Shown here: piece after piece, positions 38,192-48,056 of the stretch | Layout: the number at the start of each line of letters is the position of its first letter | Position numbering within the stretch: the first letter of the stretch is position 1 | Source: Legionella brunensis | GTDB lineage: Bacteria; Pseudomonadota; Gammaproteobacteria; Legionellales; Legionellaceae | DNA length: 64,000 bases | Assembly: GCF_001467025.1 (NCBI RefSeq) | Contig: NZ_LNXV01000004.1 | Location: 145,254 to 209,253 of the forward strand | Direction of reading: 5' to 3' | Notes under the pieces: model-generated | The model's input: the letters and a program-made list of their open reading frames with translations, nothing else | Databases searched by the model: none | Told to the model about the DNA's origin: nothing | Program-made: the position numbers and the translations under genes

Positions 38192-39486
38192 TCACGCCTC
38201 ACTCGCAAAGTTAGAAAATGAGTTGAACAAGAAATACAGGGATCGTAATTCCTTATAATCATTTCAGAGAAAGCCCTCAATTCATTATCAGGCTTAGCTA
38301 GACCAAATTGTTGCAAGGAAACTCTCAAATCCTCCTCGATACGAGCCTGATTTTGACTAGTTGGCGGAACAATCTGCGCTGATTTAATTAAGTTTTCCTC
38401 ATTTATCTCATAGCTATGCCACAAAAGACCTCTTGGTGCTTCTGTACAACTATACCCCTTTCCCGAGGAAACTTTAATTTCAACATGAGGTGACTCTGGG
38501 TATGTATACTGTTCTAGAATGCGTTCTGCCTCCAAAACACAATAGTACACCTCTACTGCACGAGCAAGAATACTATAATACATATTGTTACTAGGGAAAT
38601 TAATGCCAGTTTCTTTTAAAATTTTTTTTATTGGGGAGGGTAAACTTTCATAATTGATATTAAGACGCGCTAAAGGACCAACTAAATAAGGTTTTCCTTC
38701 CAACAAACAGTGCAGTGCATTGGAATATGGGACTTGAAACTCCTTAAAATGGATATCAAATTCCTCAACAGCAATATTTAATCCTTTATTAGAAACAATT
38801 CGACCTTCGTTCATTGGGTACTCATTGGGATGATACAGTGAAACGCAAGTAAAATCATGAGAATTATCCCTAAGTGGTAATGAGTTAACCCATTGAATCA
38901 ATTCTTCACAATCTTTACGTCTCGCCCTTACTCGTCCTAATAAGGACTGGACCATAGCCTTATCTGGAGCCTTATAAAAACCACCAATGCAAGCACCAAC
39001 CGGATTAACAGAGCGTCCTCCGAACAATTCGATAAGCTCAATCCCTAATGCTTGCAAACGTAAACCACGGCGTACTTCCTCAGGGTAAACTTTTGCCATC
39101 TCTGGTGCTGATTTAAACCCCAAAAAATCAGGAGCTGCTAAAAAATGAATATGAATACTGTGACTTTCAAGCCACTCACCACAATAGAACAAACGACGCA
39201 TTTCACGAACCCAAGGACTTATCCGCACCTGAAAACAATCCTCAATCGCGTGAGCAGCACTCATTTGATAAGCGACAGGACAAATACCACAAATGCGCGC
39301 AACAATATCCAATACTTCGTCATAGTCACGCCCCTCCAGAAATTTTTCAAACAGCCGCGGAGGCTCATAAATTTTTAATTGCAAGGCTTGTATTTTTTTA
39401 TCAGTAATTTGTATTTCAAGAGCCCCCTCTCCTTCTACACGAGCAAGAATAGGTATCTCTATTGATTTGCTTTTACTCCTTGACAA
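38188..39486 (-). CDS. hydA: [NiFe] hydrogenase large subunit, group 3b type (TTG start)
   Basis: Carries the Ni-Fe active site. Starting at TTG 39486 (AAAGGGATTAAAA upstream), it has 432 residues beginning MSRSKSKSIEIPILARVEGEG; the open frame to 39657 only reads through the small-subunit gene. Nickel-binding cysteines are C66/C69 (RICGICP) and C417/C420 (DPCISCSTH). The tail FLTLRVRRE follows the His cleavage point. The ARVEGEGAL opening and the order hydB-hydG-hydD-hydA are those of cytosolic NAD(P)-linked sulfhydrogenases. It overlaps hydD by 14 bases. Confidence 0.93.
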   Translation of the reverse strand: MSRSKSKSIEIPILARVEGEGALEIQITDKKIQALQLKIYEPPRLFEKFLEGRDYDEVLDIVARICGICPVAYQMSAAHAIEDCFQVRISPWVREMRRLFYCGEWLESHSIHIHFLAAPDFLGFKSAPEMAKVYPEEVRRGLRLQALGIELIELFGGRSVNPVGACIGGFYKAPDKAMVQSLLGRVRARRKDCEELIQWVNSLPLRDNSHDFTCVSLYHPNEYPMNEGRIVSNKGLNIAVEEFDIHFKEFQVPYSNALHCLLEGKPYLVGPLARLNINYESLPSPIKKILKETGINFPSNNMYYSILARAVEVYYCVLEAERILEQYTYPESPHVEIKVSSGKGYSCTEAPRGLLWHSYEINEENLIKSAQIVPPTSQNQARIEEDLRVSLQQFGLAKPDNELRAFSEMIIRNYDPCISCSTHFLTLRVRRE

Positions 39487-40261
39487 TTTTAATCCCTTTA
39501 AAAAAATTACCTGCGTTGTGAAATACAGGTGTTTGATTATTAATATGTAAAAATTGACGAGCGATTTTATCAGAATCCCTTCCATTTTTTTTAAACCAAG
39601 ATCCCAGGGCAATAGAATTCGAATTTTCAGAAGGACCATAACAAGCATAACAAGCACGATTTAAACCAGGACAAAGTGCCCCGCATCCCGTTTGAGTTAC
39701 AGGCCCCATGCAAGGCTCTTGCTTGGCAACCAACACACAAATATGACCTTTTCTTTTACATTCCAGGCACACTGAATCTCGTTTAATTTTAGGAGCAGCA
39801 TCAAATAACAAAGAGCGAATAACATCCAACACTTGATGAGTATTTACCGGACATCCCCATAACTCCCAATCCACCCTGACATGATTAGCTATTGCCGTTG
39901 AGGTATCTAATGCGCGGATGGTTTCTGGGGAAGCATAAATACTTGCTAGCCATTCTTTATAATTTACAGCATTCCGTAAAGCCTGGATGCCACCTGCTGT
40001 CGCACAAGCACCAATGGTAATAAGGTATTTTGAATTGTCACGAATTTGTTGAATACGCGTGATTTCATCAGGTGTTGAAATACTACCTTCAACAAAGGCA
40101 ATGTCAATTTTTGTTTTAAGGTCAAGGAGACCTGCCTCAGAAAAATGCACTAATTCAACCTGTTCTGACAAAACTAGCAAAGCTTCTCCTGCATTTAGAA
40201 AGGCCAATTGACAACCATCGCAAGATGTAAATTTATGGATAGCAAGGCGAGGCTTTTTCAT
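39473..40261 (-). CDS. hydD: [NiFe] hydrogenase small subunit, group 3b type
   Basis: Electron-transfer subunit with Fe-S clusters. The 262 residues have the proximal-cluster motif SCDGCQLAF near residue 12-16, VEGSIS, and further Cys (GACAT, CPVNTHQ, C-rich block CLECKRKGHICVLVAKQEPCMGPVTQTGCGALCPG) for proximal, medial and distal clusters. There is no twin-arginine signal peptide, so the enzyme is cytosolic, which agrees with group 3b. ATG 40261 lies two bases after the hydG stop. Confidence 0.93.
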   Translation of the reverse strand: MKKPRLAIHKFTSCDGCQLAFLNAGEALLVLSEQVELVHFSEAGLLDLKTKIDIAFVEGSISTPDEITRIQQIRDNSKYLITIGACATAGGIQALRNAVNYKEWLASIYASPETIRALDTSTAIANHVRVDWELWGCPVNTHQVLDVIRSLLFDAAPKIKRDSVCLECKRKGHICVLVAKQEPCMGPVTQTGCGALCPGLNRACYACYGPSENSNSIALGSWFKKNGRDSDKIARQFLHINNQTPVFHNAGNFFKGIKIVKE

Positions 40262-40263
40262 CC

Positions 40264-41106
40264 TTAAAACCCTATTTCTGAAAATAAAGCTTTTATTTTT
40301 GGATAAGCAAAAACAGGACCGTCTTTACAAACAAATAAACCACCATACTGACAATGTCCACAATGACCTAGCCCACACTCCATGTTACGCTCCACACTAA
40401 GATAAATCGCTTTCTCAGAAATACCCTGCTTTAGCAATGCCAAGATAGCCGCAAACATCATTCCTTGAGGACCACACATCATCACTATTGTATTATTAGG
40501 TTGTAAGTGCAGTAAGTTAATCATGTCGGTCACATAGCCAACCTTCCAAGGCCAGGTAGGGCCAGCTTGGTCGGCAGCAACATAAATCTCAGTAGAGGGC
40601 AATTCTTGCCATTTTTCGTATTGCTTACGAAAAATTAGATCATCACTATGTTTGACCCCCTGAAGAATTTTTAATGCACCATATTCTTTACGTCTTTTTG
40701 AAATGTAATTAATGACGCCAATTGTTGGGGCACAGCCTAAGCCCCCAGTGACAATGACCACGTCTTTTCCACGCGCCTCTCTAAGTGGCCAACCTTGACC
40801 ATAAGGACCGCGAATACCGATTAAATCTCCCTCTTTTAAGGTTTGTAAAGCGCGAGTTACTCGTCCTACCGCCCGGATTGTATGACTTAAATGAGAGTTT
40901 TCGTCAGGATCTGAACTGATTGATATCGCTACTTCCCCTACACCATACATGTAGAGCATGTTAAATTGCCCCGGATAAAATGCAAAATGCTGGTGTAAAG
41001 AATTAACAAAACAGGTCTCTAAAGTAAAAATGGTGGGTGATTCTTGTCGGCGTGCTTTAATTTTTGCAAGTTGTGGTAAATAGGCATCACTAATTGAGCT
41101 AATCAT
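40264..41106 (-). CDS. hydG: Hydrogenase diaphorase subunit, FAD/NAD(P)-binding
   Basis: Ferredoxin-reductase-type flavoprotein that passes electrons between NAD(P)H and the Fe-S chain. The 280 residues have a flavin-binding barrel (FYPGQFNMLYM.. VGRVTRAL), a nucleotide-binding half (VIVTGGLGCAPTIGVI, then MMCGPQGMMFA) and a C-terminal Cys cluster for a [2Fe-2S] centre (ERNMECGLGHCGHCQYGGLFVC). ATG 41106 overlaps the hydB stop. Homologous to sulfhydrogenase gamma subunits. Confidence 0.9.
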   Translation of the reverse strand: MISSISDAYLPQLAKIKARRQESPTIFTLETCFVNSLHQHFAFYPGQFNMLYMYGVGEVAISISSDPDENSHLSHTIRAVGRVTRALQTLKEGDLIGIRGPYGQGWPLREARGKDVVIVTGGLGCAPTIGVINYISKRRKEYGALKILQGVKHSDDLIFRKQYEKWQELPSTEIYVAADQAGPTWPWKVGYVTDMINLLHLQPNNTIVMMCGPQGMMFAAILALLKQGISEKAIYLSVERNMECGLGHCGHCQYGGLFVCKDGPVFAYPKIKALFSEIGF

Positions 41107-42241
41107 TATCCGTTTCCCGCGTATTTGATTCTCCAGAAATCACAGCCAATTCTTCCGTAATATCAATTCCAACAGGACACCACGTCACGCAACGACCACA
41201 TCCTACACAACCACTTGTATCAAACTGATCAAACCAACTGCCTACCTTATGAGTGAGCCATTGTCGATAGCGTTGACTCGTTGTTTCCCGTATAGGTTTA
41301 CCTGCCAGATAACTATGCCCTGCAGTAAAACAGGAATCCCATTCGCGTTGATGCTCACTGCTTTGTCCATCAAAACTTGGCATATCCTTTTCACTATGAC
41401 AAAAACAGGTAGGGCAAACAGAGGTACAATTCCCACAAGATAAGCAACGCTCAGCGACATCATCCCAACGAGGATGCCCCAAATTAGCAAATAATAAATC
41501 GCGTAAACTTCGCTGATTATCCATAGGAATACGTTTTGTTTGCATCGCTGCTGCTCGTTTGATCTCTTGGCTGGCTTGGCTCAATTGATATCTATTCGCT
41601 TTTTTTATATTTAAACTAATTAGAACTTCTTGACCCTGTCGGCTACCACTCCTAACAACAAAACCCGTATCCAATTCTGTCATAAGAATATCGAAATGAT
41701 TTTTAACCTCAGGTCCTGTTCTTGCTGAAACACAAAAGCAATTCCCGGATGAATAACTGCAATTGATTGCAATAATAAATAACGATTCTCGACGAATACG
41801 ATAACGAATATCCACATGGCCATTAGATAAAAACACTTTATCTTGAATTGCCATAGCAGCCAAATCGCAAGAACGCGCGCCTATAATAGCGGTAGGTTGA
41901 ACTTCCGCTTCATGAGCCTTAAATTCTAATTGTCCTTTACTATTGCGAGCAACACGCCAAACTGTTTCGTTAGGCTTAAACAAGAGAGGTTTTATTGCTT
42001 GAGGCCCATTGGCCCAAGCAAATGCTCTTTTACTATCACACGCTTCTAGACGATATTTGCCAGGTTCTTGATAATCACGAATACCCCAAGGCAATTGCTT
42101 ATCTTCAGTGAGAACATCATAAACAATAGCACCATCACGAACTTGTGGACCAATACAGGAAAAACCAAACTGATGTAAGGCTTGAATTAGCCCCTGCAAT
42201 TGGCTCTTGGGTAAAAAATAATTCTTCTCACTCACTATCAC
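41099..42241 (-). CDS. hydB: Hydrogenase 4Fe-4S subunit (sulfhydrogenase beta)
   Basis: Electron-transfer subunit of 380 residues. Two ferredoxin-like clusters are plain: CLSCGNCTSVCPTCFC (about 258-273) and CVGCGRCVTWCP (about 342-353). The N-terminal 230 residues match the family's conserved region (IIGARSCDLAAMAIQDKVFL; YSSGNCFCVSARTGPE). The start is GTG 42241, with AGGGA 11 bases upstream. The presence of this subunit with hydG separates the enzyme from membrane uptake types and from HoxFUYH. Confidence 0.9.
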   Translation of the reverse strand: MIVSEKNYFLPKSQLQGLIQALHQFGFSCIGPQVRDGAIVYDVLTEDKQLPWGIRDYQEPGKYRLEACDSKRAFAWANGPQAIKPLLFKPNETVWRVARNSKGQLEFKAHEAEVQPTAIIGARSCDLAAMAIQDKVFLSNGHVDIRYRIRRESLFIIAINCSYSSGNCFCVSARTGPEVKNHFDILMTELDTGFVVRSGSRQGQEVLISLNIKKANRYQLSQASQEIKRAAAMQTKRIPMDNQRSLRDLLFANLGHPRWDDVAERCLSCGNCTSVCPTCFCHSEKDMPSFDGQSSEHQREWDSCFTAGHSYLAGKPIRETTSQRYRQWLTHKVGSWFDQFDTSGCVGCGRCVTWCPVGIDITEELAVISGESNTRETDND

Positions 42242-42263
42242 TGTTCATCCCTAATTTGACGTG

Positions 42264-43322
42264 TTAGCAAATTCGCGGTAATTGCTCACCCACAAGCCAA
42301 TCCATAATACGTAGTCCACCTAGCTTCGTACGCAGCTGCACAAAATGCCCGGGATCCTCAACTACTTCACCAATGACAGCCGCATGCCGCCCTTTTGGGT
42401 GAACACGCATGGTCATCAATAATTTATTTGCATCTTCAGCAGCGCATATCGCTAAAAGCTTCCCCTCATTTGCCACATATAAAGCATCAAGACCTAATAA
42501 CTCGCAGGCACTGGCCACTTCAGTGCGAATTGGGATACTTTTCTCATTAATAATAAATCCGACCTCTGATTGGCTTGCCCACTCATTTAGAACTGTTGCA
42601 ACACCCCCTCGCGTTGGGTCTCGAAGACAATGAATGTCAGGTACAGCTGCAATCATATGACTAACTAAATCATCTAATGCCGTTGTATCTGATTGAACTG
42701 TCGTAGCAAATTGTAGATTATTGCGTTGGGATAAAACAGCAACTCCATGATCGCCAATATAACCACTGACAATAACCTGATCACCTGGTTTTGCTCTATT
42801 TCCTGAAATGTGAATACCCTTAGGAACAACTCCAAGTCCTGTAGTACTAATAAAAACACCATCCCCTTTCCCACGCTCAACAACTTTAGTGTCCCCCGCG
42901 ATAATTGCAACATTAGCTTCTTTCGCAGCATTTGCCATGGACGTCACAATTTTTTTCAAATCAGCAAAGGGAAACCCTTCTTCCAAAATAAAACTCGCTG
43001 ATAGGTACAATGGTTTTGCTCCGGCCATAGCGATGTCATTGACTGTTCCATGTACTGCCAAAGAGCCAATGTCCCCTCCTGGAAAAAATAGGGGAGAAAT
43101 CACATGGGCATCCGTAGCCATCACTAAACAACCTGCATCAACATGAAAACAAGCCTGATCATTTTTTTGTGCCAACCAAGGATTATTAAATGCTGCTAAA
43201 AAAAGCTGCTCAATCAGTTGCGCCATAGCGCGACCACCGCTGCCATGGCTTAAATCGATACAGCCATTTTTTATGTTAATTTTCGGCCCTAAAGATTTTT
43301 TAATAATTGCTTCTGTTATCAT
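42264..43322 (-). CDS. hypE: HypE, carbamoyl dehydratase for hydrogenase CN ligand
   Basis: Converts thiocarbamate to thiocyanate on its own C-terminal Cys, supplying cyanide to the Fe centre. From ATG 43322 (GAGGAAG upstream, overlap with hypD stop) it has 352 residues beginning MITEAIIKKSLGP.. and ending PRIC with the functional Cys. LSHGSGGRAM and SATDAHVISPLFFPGGDIG are the family's ATP-binding blocks. The open frame upstream is hypD sequence. Gap to hydB is 22 bases. Confidence 0.95.
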   Translation of the reverse strand: MITEAIIKKSLGPKINIKNGCIDLSHGSGGRAMAQLIEQLFLAAFNNPWLAQKNDQACFHVDAGCLVMATDAHVISPLFFPGGDIGSLAVHGTVNDIAMAGAKPLYLSASFILEEGFPFADLKKIVTSMANAAKEANVAIIAGDTKVVERGKGDGVFISTTGLGVVPKGIHISGNRAKPGDQVIVSGYIGDHGVAVLSQRNNLQFATTVQSDTTALDDLVSHMIAAVPDIHCLRDPTRGGVATVLNEWASQSEVGFIINEKSIPIRTEVASACELLGLDALYVANEGKLLAICAAEDANKLLMTMRVHPKGRHAAVIGEVVEDPGHFVQLRTKLGGLRIMDWLVGEQLPRIC

Positions 43323-44431
43323 AGACTTCCTCGATCGTAAGCATACACTGCTGCACAAGCACCCTCCGAAGAAACCATACAGGCTCCCAAGGGGTTCTGT
43401 GGGGTGCAAACTTTCGCAAACAGTTTGCAATCCTGAGGTTTTTTTATTCCTCGTAAGATAGCACCACAATCACATTGTTTATGTTCTACTCCTTGGGTCT
43501 TTGGAAGTTTAAAGCGTCTTTCGGCGTCAAATTCTCTATAAGCTGATTTAATTTGCCAGGCGCTTTTTGGAATTTGTCCAAGCCCTCGCCATTCGAAACT
43601 TGAGCGCAACGCCAACACTTCCGTCATGAGATCTTGTGTCATTACATTGCCATCACGCGTCACTGCACGTGTATACTGAATTTCAACTTGACTTTGTTTT
43701 TTATTAATTTGCTCTATTAGCATTAAGATAGCATGCAAGACATCGAGTGGTTCAAACCCTGCAATAACAATAGGCTTTTGATATTTTCGACTCACTGCTT
43801 CATAAGCTTGGCTACCTATTACAATACTGACATGTGCAGGCCCCACAAAACCATCTAAGTTGCAACCAATATCATCTTGGGTCCGTAAAATACTGTCCAT
43901 TGCAACCGGCGTTAGGACGTGATTACAAAAAACAGTAAAATTTGGCAATTTTAATTGCTTTGCTCGCTTTATGGCATAAGCAGTAGGAGGTGTTGTCGTT
44001 TCAAAACCAATCGCAAAAAAAACCACTTCCTTTTGGGGATTAAGCTGGGCAATATGTAGCGCATCATCGACGGAATAAATCATCCGTACATCAGCCCCTC
44101 TTGCTTTGGCTTGCAATAAACTGCATTGATTTGAGCCTGGTACACGCAACATATCACCATAACTGCAAAAAATAACTTCAGGTAAATTCGCCAGGAAGAT
44201 TGCTTGATCAATACGAGCAATTGGTAATACACAAACAGGACATCCTGGCCCATGAATCATTTCAACATTATCTGGCAATAAACGAGGTAACCCATATCGA
44301 TGAATAGTATGAGTATGACCACCACAAAATTCCATTAATCGATAATAACGTGAGCGGATAGCAGCATCTGCGATTTTTTTTGCTAATGTCTTTGCAAAGT
44401 CAGCATTGCGGAAGTCATCAATGTATTTCAT
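43319..44431 (-). CDS. hypD: HypD, Fe(CN)2CO assembly scaffold
   Basis: With HypC it holds the iron to which CN and CO are added. From ATG 44431 (AGGGAAG upstream) it has 370 residues; a GTG two codons upstream is possible. FCGGHTHTIHRYG and HGPGCPVCVLP give the conserved Cys. The C-terminal Cys quartet (CDCGAILRG.. DCKLFAKVCTPQNPLGACM) binds a [4Fe-4S] cluster. It overlaps hypE by four bases. Confidence 0.95.
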   Translation of the reverse strand: MKYIDDFRNADFAKTLAKKIADAAIRSRYYRLMEFCGGHTHTIHRYGLPRLLPDNVEMIHGPGCPVCVLPIARIDQAIFLANLPEVIFCSYGDMLRVPGSNQCSLLQAKARGADVRMIYSVDDALHIAQLNPQKEVVFFAIGFETTTPPTAYAIKRAKQLKLPNFTVFCNHVLTPVAMDSILRTQDDIGCNLDGFVGPAHVSIVIGSQAYEAVSRKYQKPIVIAGFEPLDVLHAILMLIEQINKKQSQVEIQYTRAVTRDGNVMTQDLMTEVLALRSSFEWRGLGQIPKSAWQIKSAYREFDAERRFKLPKTQGVEHKQCDCGAILRGIKKPQDCKLFAKVCTPQNPLGACMVSSEGACAAVYAYDRGSL

Positions 44432-44433
44432 AT

Positions 44434-44655
44434 TCACTTCCCTTGTCTCATATCAGCAAACAAAGACAGGGTTTTCTTAGCCTCCTTTTCGTTTAATTTG
44501 GTTAAAGCATAGCCAACATGAAGAATAACATAATCACCTTCAGAAACTTGCTCTAACAAGGCTGTTGAAATCTCCTTTTCAATCCCACCAAGATTTACAA
44601 TAGCTCTTTTTTCATCAAGCAGTTTAGTCACTTGGACAGGTAACGCTAAACACAT
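44434..44655 (-). CDS. hypC: HypC, hydrogenase assembly chaperone
   Basis: The 73 residues begin MCLALPVQV with the essential Cys at position 2, followed by the OB-like core ending DYVILHVGYALTKLNEKEA. It carries iron/CN/CO from HypD to the large subunit. It overlaps hypF by ten bases, and its stop abuts the start of hypD. One hypC only: a specific partner for another hydrogenase is not present in this window. Confidence 0.95.
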   Translation of the reverse strand: MCLALPVQVTKLLDEKRAIVNLGGIEKEISTALLEQVSEGDYVILHVGYALTKLNEKEAKKTLSLFADMRQGK

Positions 44656-46883
44656 AAGGCATTCCTTATTGAATTATTCCCAGCGACCCATGCTTGACCT
44701 AACGATATCCCCCCATCGCTGGGGGGTAACCTCAATGGGAAATACACCTTTAATCCACAATCCATTAATCGTTTGGATAACCCTTCAGCAAGCACCTGAT
44801 TTAAAAAACATCCCCCACTTAACAAAACAATTTTGATGGCTGTTTTTTTTGCTTGGGATAAAAGCCAATCTGTCAAACCAGCTATTAATGTACCGTGGAA
44901 AAGGTTAGCTCCTGCAATGGGCGCAATATCGAGTAGATGGTTAAACAGAGGTAACAAATTGAATTGATTTTGCCTGATAATCCACCCCTTAGGCAAAATA
45001 GTAGGCTTAGTGACCAAACTTTCCAATTGCATAGCCACTTGTCCTTCATACTGAGAAGTGGAACTAACGCCTAACAAGGCGCTCGCTGCATCAAACCAAC
45101 GACCACAACTACTAGTCATAGGGAATTTAAAGTTATTTTCCAGCAGAGTAGCCACCAAAGATGCATGAGTTTTATCAGAGAATCGTTTAGCTATCTCTCC
45201 ATTTTTCCCTAGAAGTTGTAAAACTGCAGCAGCCATTCGCCAAGGTTCGCGAGAAGCAACATCCCCTCCTGGCTGAGGTATAGGATAAAAATGACCTAGT
45301 CTCTTAAAACTATCTTTCTCCAAAAGGCATAACTCCCCACCCCAGGCTTGCCCATCTGAACCATAACCATAGCCATCTAAAGCCAGCCCCAAGGCCGGCT
45401 CTAAAAGATGATGCTCCGCTGCAACAGCAGCTAGGTGAGCCTGATGATGCTGTACAGGGAAAACCGGAATATTGTATTCATTAGCTAGCCACGATGTATA
45501 AAAATCAGGATGCAAATCACAAGCAATCCGTTCAATTTTTACATCCAAAAAACGTATCCAGTGAGCAAGGGATTCGTGAAAAAATTCAATAGTCGCTTTG
45601 TTGGTTAAACTCCCAATATGTTGCGAGATAAAAGCTTCATTTCCTCTTGTTATACAAAATGTATTTTTTAGATGCCCACCCAAAGCAAGTGTTGTGGGAA
45701 TAGCATAAGGTAATCGAATACTTTCTGGTGAGAACCCTCGCGCACGCCTTACATACATAGGCTTATCGTTAGTAAGTTTAATAACCGAATCATCAACACG
45801 AGCAATAATTTTACGATTATAAGTAACAATTAAATCAGCAATAGCAGATAACTCTTTGTGGGCCTCTTCGTCGTTTATCAGTAAGGGATTACCTGCAAGA
45901 TTCGCACTAGTTGCAATTAACACTTGAGGCTGGATGTTATCTAACCAATCGCAACCGTCAGGAGATCCAATTAGAGTATTAAAAATTAAATAATGTAATG
46001 GCGTTGAAGGTAACATCACCCCCAAAAACGCTAAACCTGGCGCAATTAACTGGGGCAAGACATTCTCTTTTTTTCTCAGTAATACAATTGGCCGCGATTG
46101 ACTTAGCAAATTTTTTTTTGCATGGATACTCACATCAACCAAGCTCTCTGCGCTTTCACTGTTTACAACCATTAATGCAAACGGCTTTGCTTCACGATTT
46201 TTTCGCTGTCTCAATTTTAAGACAGCATCCTCATTTCTCGCATTGCATAATAATTGATAACCTCCCATGCCCTTCAAAGCAACAATTTTACCTTCAAGTA
46301 AAGCTTGCGAAATTGTTTCAATAGAGGTTGAAAGTCGTGGGCCACATGCTGCACATGCAGTGGGTTGGGCATGGTAACGACGATTAGTTGGAAGAGAATA
46401 GTCTTTATAACAAGCACAACAAAGAGGGAATTCATCCATTGCTGTTTGACATCGATCATAGGGAAGATTTCGAGTAATAGTAAATCTTGGTCCACAATTT
46501 GTACAATTTAAGAAAGGGTAGCGATAATACCGACTTCGAGGCTCGAATAATTCATTTAAGCAATCATTACATATGCTTGTATCTGGTGAAATAATACTGC
46601 GAATGACCCCACTATTGCTGGCTCTGATTAGAAAAATAGTTTCATCCTCAACCAAAGCAATGGCTTTTGATTGTATATCATCGATTTTCGCCAATGGAGG
46701 CAAAGCAATAACAAGCTCCGATAAAAAAATAGCTGCAGCTAAACCTTGAACCTCTATCAAAACACCCAATGCATTATTCTGTACCCACCCTGTTAGCTTG
46801 AGTTTTCGGGCAATACGATAAACATGTGGACGAAATCCAACACCTTGCACCTGCCCTCTAATTAGAATTTGTATTCTTTCCAT
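44646..46883 (-). CDS. hypF: HypF, carbamoyltransferase
   Basis: Makes thiocarbamate on HypE from carbamoyl phosphate. From ATG 46883 it has 745 residues, with an N-terminal acylphosphatase-like domain (IRGQVQGVGFRPHVYR), two Cys4 zinc fingers (CNDCLNEL.. CTNCGPRF and CCACYKDY.. CAACGPRL), a YrdC-like domain, and a Kae1-like domain with HHQAHLAAVAAEH. A GTG at 46913 would extend it into hypB and is less likely. Five bases separate it from hypB. Confidence 0.95.
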   Translation of the reverse strand: MERIQILIRGQVQGVGFRPHVYRIARKLKLTGWVQNNALGVLIEVQGLAAAIFLSELVIALPPLAKIDDIQSKAIALVEDETIFLIRASNSGVIRSIISPDTSICNDCLNELFEPRSRYYRYPFLNCTNCGPRFTITRNLPYDRCQTAMDEFPLCCACYKDYSLPTNRRYHAQPTACAACGPRLSTSIETISQALLEGKIVALKGMGGYQLLCNARNEDAVLKLRQRKNREAKPFALMVVNSESAESLVDVSIHAKKNLLSQSRPIVLLRKKENVLPQLIAPGLAFLGVMLPSTPLHYLIFNTLIGSPDGCDWLDNIQPQVLIATSANLAGNPLLINDEEAHKELSAIADLIVTYNRKIIARVDDSVIKLTNDKPMYVRRARGFSPESIRLPYAIPTTLALGGHLKNTFCITRGNEAFISQHIGSLTNKATIEFFHESLAHWIRFLDVKIERIACDLHPDFYTSWLANEYNIPVFPVQHHQAHLAAVAAEHHLLEPALGLALDGYGYGSDGQAWGGELCLLEKDSFKRLGHFYPIPQPGGDVASREPWRMAAAVLQLLGKNGEIAKRFSDKTHASLVATLLENNFKFPMTSSCGRWFDAASALLGVSSTSQYEGQVAMQLESLVTKPTILPKGWIIRQNQFNLLPLFNHLLDIAPIAGANLFHGTLIAGLTDWLLSQAKKTAIKIVLLSGGCFLNQVLAEGLSKRLMDCGLKVYFPLRLPPSDGGISLGQAWVAGNNSIRNALCV

Positions 46884-46888
46884 ACAGT

Positions 46889-47629
46889 TTAAAATTGTCT
46901 CATCGCCAACCACTCATACCATGACATAAGGCCTTCGCCTGTACGCGCCGAAAGACTACACGCCTCCACTGAAGGATTAATCCTTCTTGCATAATCAAGA
47001 CATTTATATACATCAAACTCAACATAAGGGAGTAAGTCTGTTTTGGTTAAAATCAGTAAATCAGCTTTACGAAACATCTCCGGATATTTTAATGGTTTAT
47101 TATCCCCCTCTGTTACTGAGAGAATAACAATCCGGTAGGTTTCACCTAAATCAAATAAAGCAGGACAAACCAAATTACCTACATTTTCGATAAAGAGAAT
47201 ATTACCTTCTTGCAATACTAAAGTTTCTAGAGAATGTCCGACCATATGAGCATCTAAATGACAAACTTTACCCGTATTTATTTGGATAGCCTGGGCCCCA
47301 GTGGATTTGATTTTCTCAGCATCATAATCCGTTTGCTGATCCCCCACGACAACTGCAATGCTTATCTGATTTTTTAAATCCGAAATAGTCCTGACTAGAA
47401 GAGTTGTTTTTCCTGAGCCGGGACTTGACATGAGATTAATTGCAATAATTTTATTTTTCAAAAAAGTATGACGATTAGCTAAAGCAAATTGATCATTTTT
47501 AGAGAGTAAATCTTGTTCAACCTGAACCATTTTACTGGATGCATGATGGTGGTGGTGTGCAATCAAGGTACTCTCACTATTGTGATGAGATAAATTATCC
47601 TCTTCTGAGCAACCGCATAACCCACACAT
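46889..47629 (-). CDS. hypB: HypB, nickel-delivery GTPase
   Basis: Inserts nickel with HypA. The 246 residues start MCGLCGCSEE, with the high-affinity Cys site, followed by a His stretch (LIAHHHHHASS) for nickel storage. The GTPase motifs are GSPGSGKTTL, ENVGNLVCPA and LTKTDLL. ATG 47629 overlaps the hypA stop by one base. The His-rich segment suggests buffering for scarce nickel. Confidence 0.95.
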   Translation of the reverse strand: MCGLCGCSEEDNLSHHNSESTLIAHHHHHASSKMVQVEQDLLSKNDQFALANRHTFLKNKIIAINLMSSPGSGKTTLLVRTISDLKNQISIAVVVGDQQTDYDAEKIKSTGAQAIQINTGKVCHLDAHMVGHSLETLVLQEGNILFIENVGNLVCPALFDLGETYRIVILSVTEGDNKPLKYPEMFRKADLLILTKTDLLPYVEFDVYKCLDYARRINPSVEACSLSARTGEGLMSWYEWLAMRQF

Positions 47630-47970
47630 TAGTCAACCTCCATGGATTTAACTCGCAATTCTTCACCTTGAATTACTTTTAATAAAAAACGGCCACAAAT
47701 TTCACAACCATCATAATAATGCTTAAGCCTAACAGTTTTTCGACAAAAGTCACAGACTGCCTTTCCTTCTATAGTAATGATTTCTAAAGAGGCATCTTCA
47801 GCAATGCTCCCAACCGCCGCAATATTAAAGCCAAATTTTAATGCGTTTTCGTCAATTGCTGTTAATTGCCCTACCTCCAGATAAATTTTTTTTACTCGCT
47901 GGCATTTAATTTCAGAAACATATTTGTTAATAATTTCTAGGATAGAGCGGCAAAAAGATAACTCGTGCAT
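47629..47970 (-). CDS. hypA: HypA, nickel metallochaperone
   Basis: The 113 residues start MHELS, where His2 binds nickel. Zinc Cys pairs are CDFC and CEIC (about 74-95). ATG 47970 follows GGAGA. First gene of the 10-kb minus-strand hydrogenase operon; the 86-base gap to the divergent nickel permease must contain both promoters. I did not find a NikR-type palindrome there. Confidence 0.93.
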   Translation of the reverse strand: MHELSFCRSILEIINKYVSEIKCQRVKKIYLEVGQLTAIDENALKFGFNIAAVGSIAEDASLEIITIEGKAVCDFCRKTVRLKHYYDGCEICGRFLLKVIQGEELRVKSMEVD

Positions 47971-48056
47971 AAAATTTATATCTCCTTAAATTATTTGGGA
48001 GTTGTTTAAGTTATCTAACTCATACAAGATTAAATATAAAACAAGAGGAAATCTCT

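Noticed and set aside
38188..39657. Longer start for the large hydrogenase subunit at 39657
   Set aside because: The first 57 codons read through the small-subunit gene in another frame; the TTG at 39486 with AAAGGG fits relatives.
42264..43469. Longer HypE start at 43469
   Set aside because: The extra 49 codons are hypD sequence in another frame; ATG 43322 has GAGGAAG and the usual start.
48020..48025. NikR operator before the nickel permease
   Set aside because: Only one half (TCATAC) is present; the partner GTATGA at the required distance is absent.
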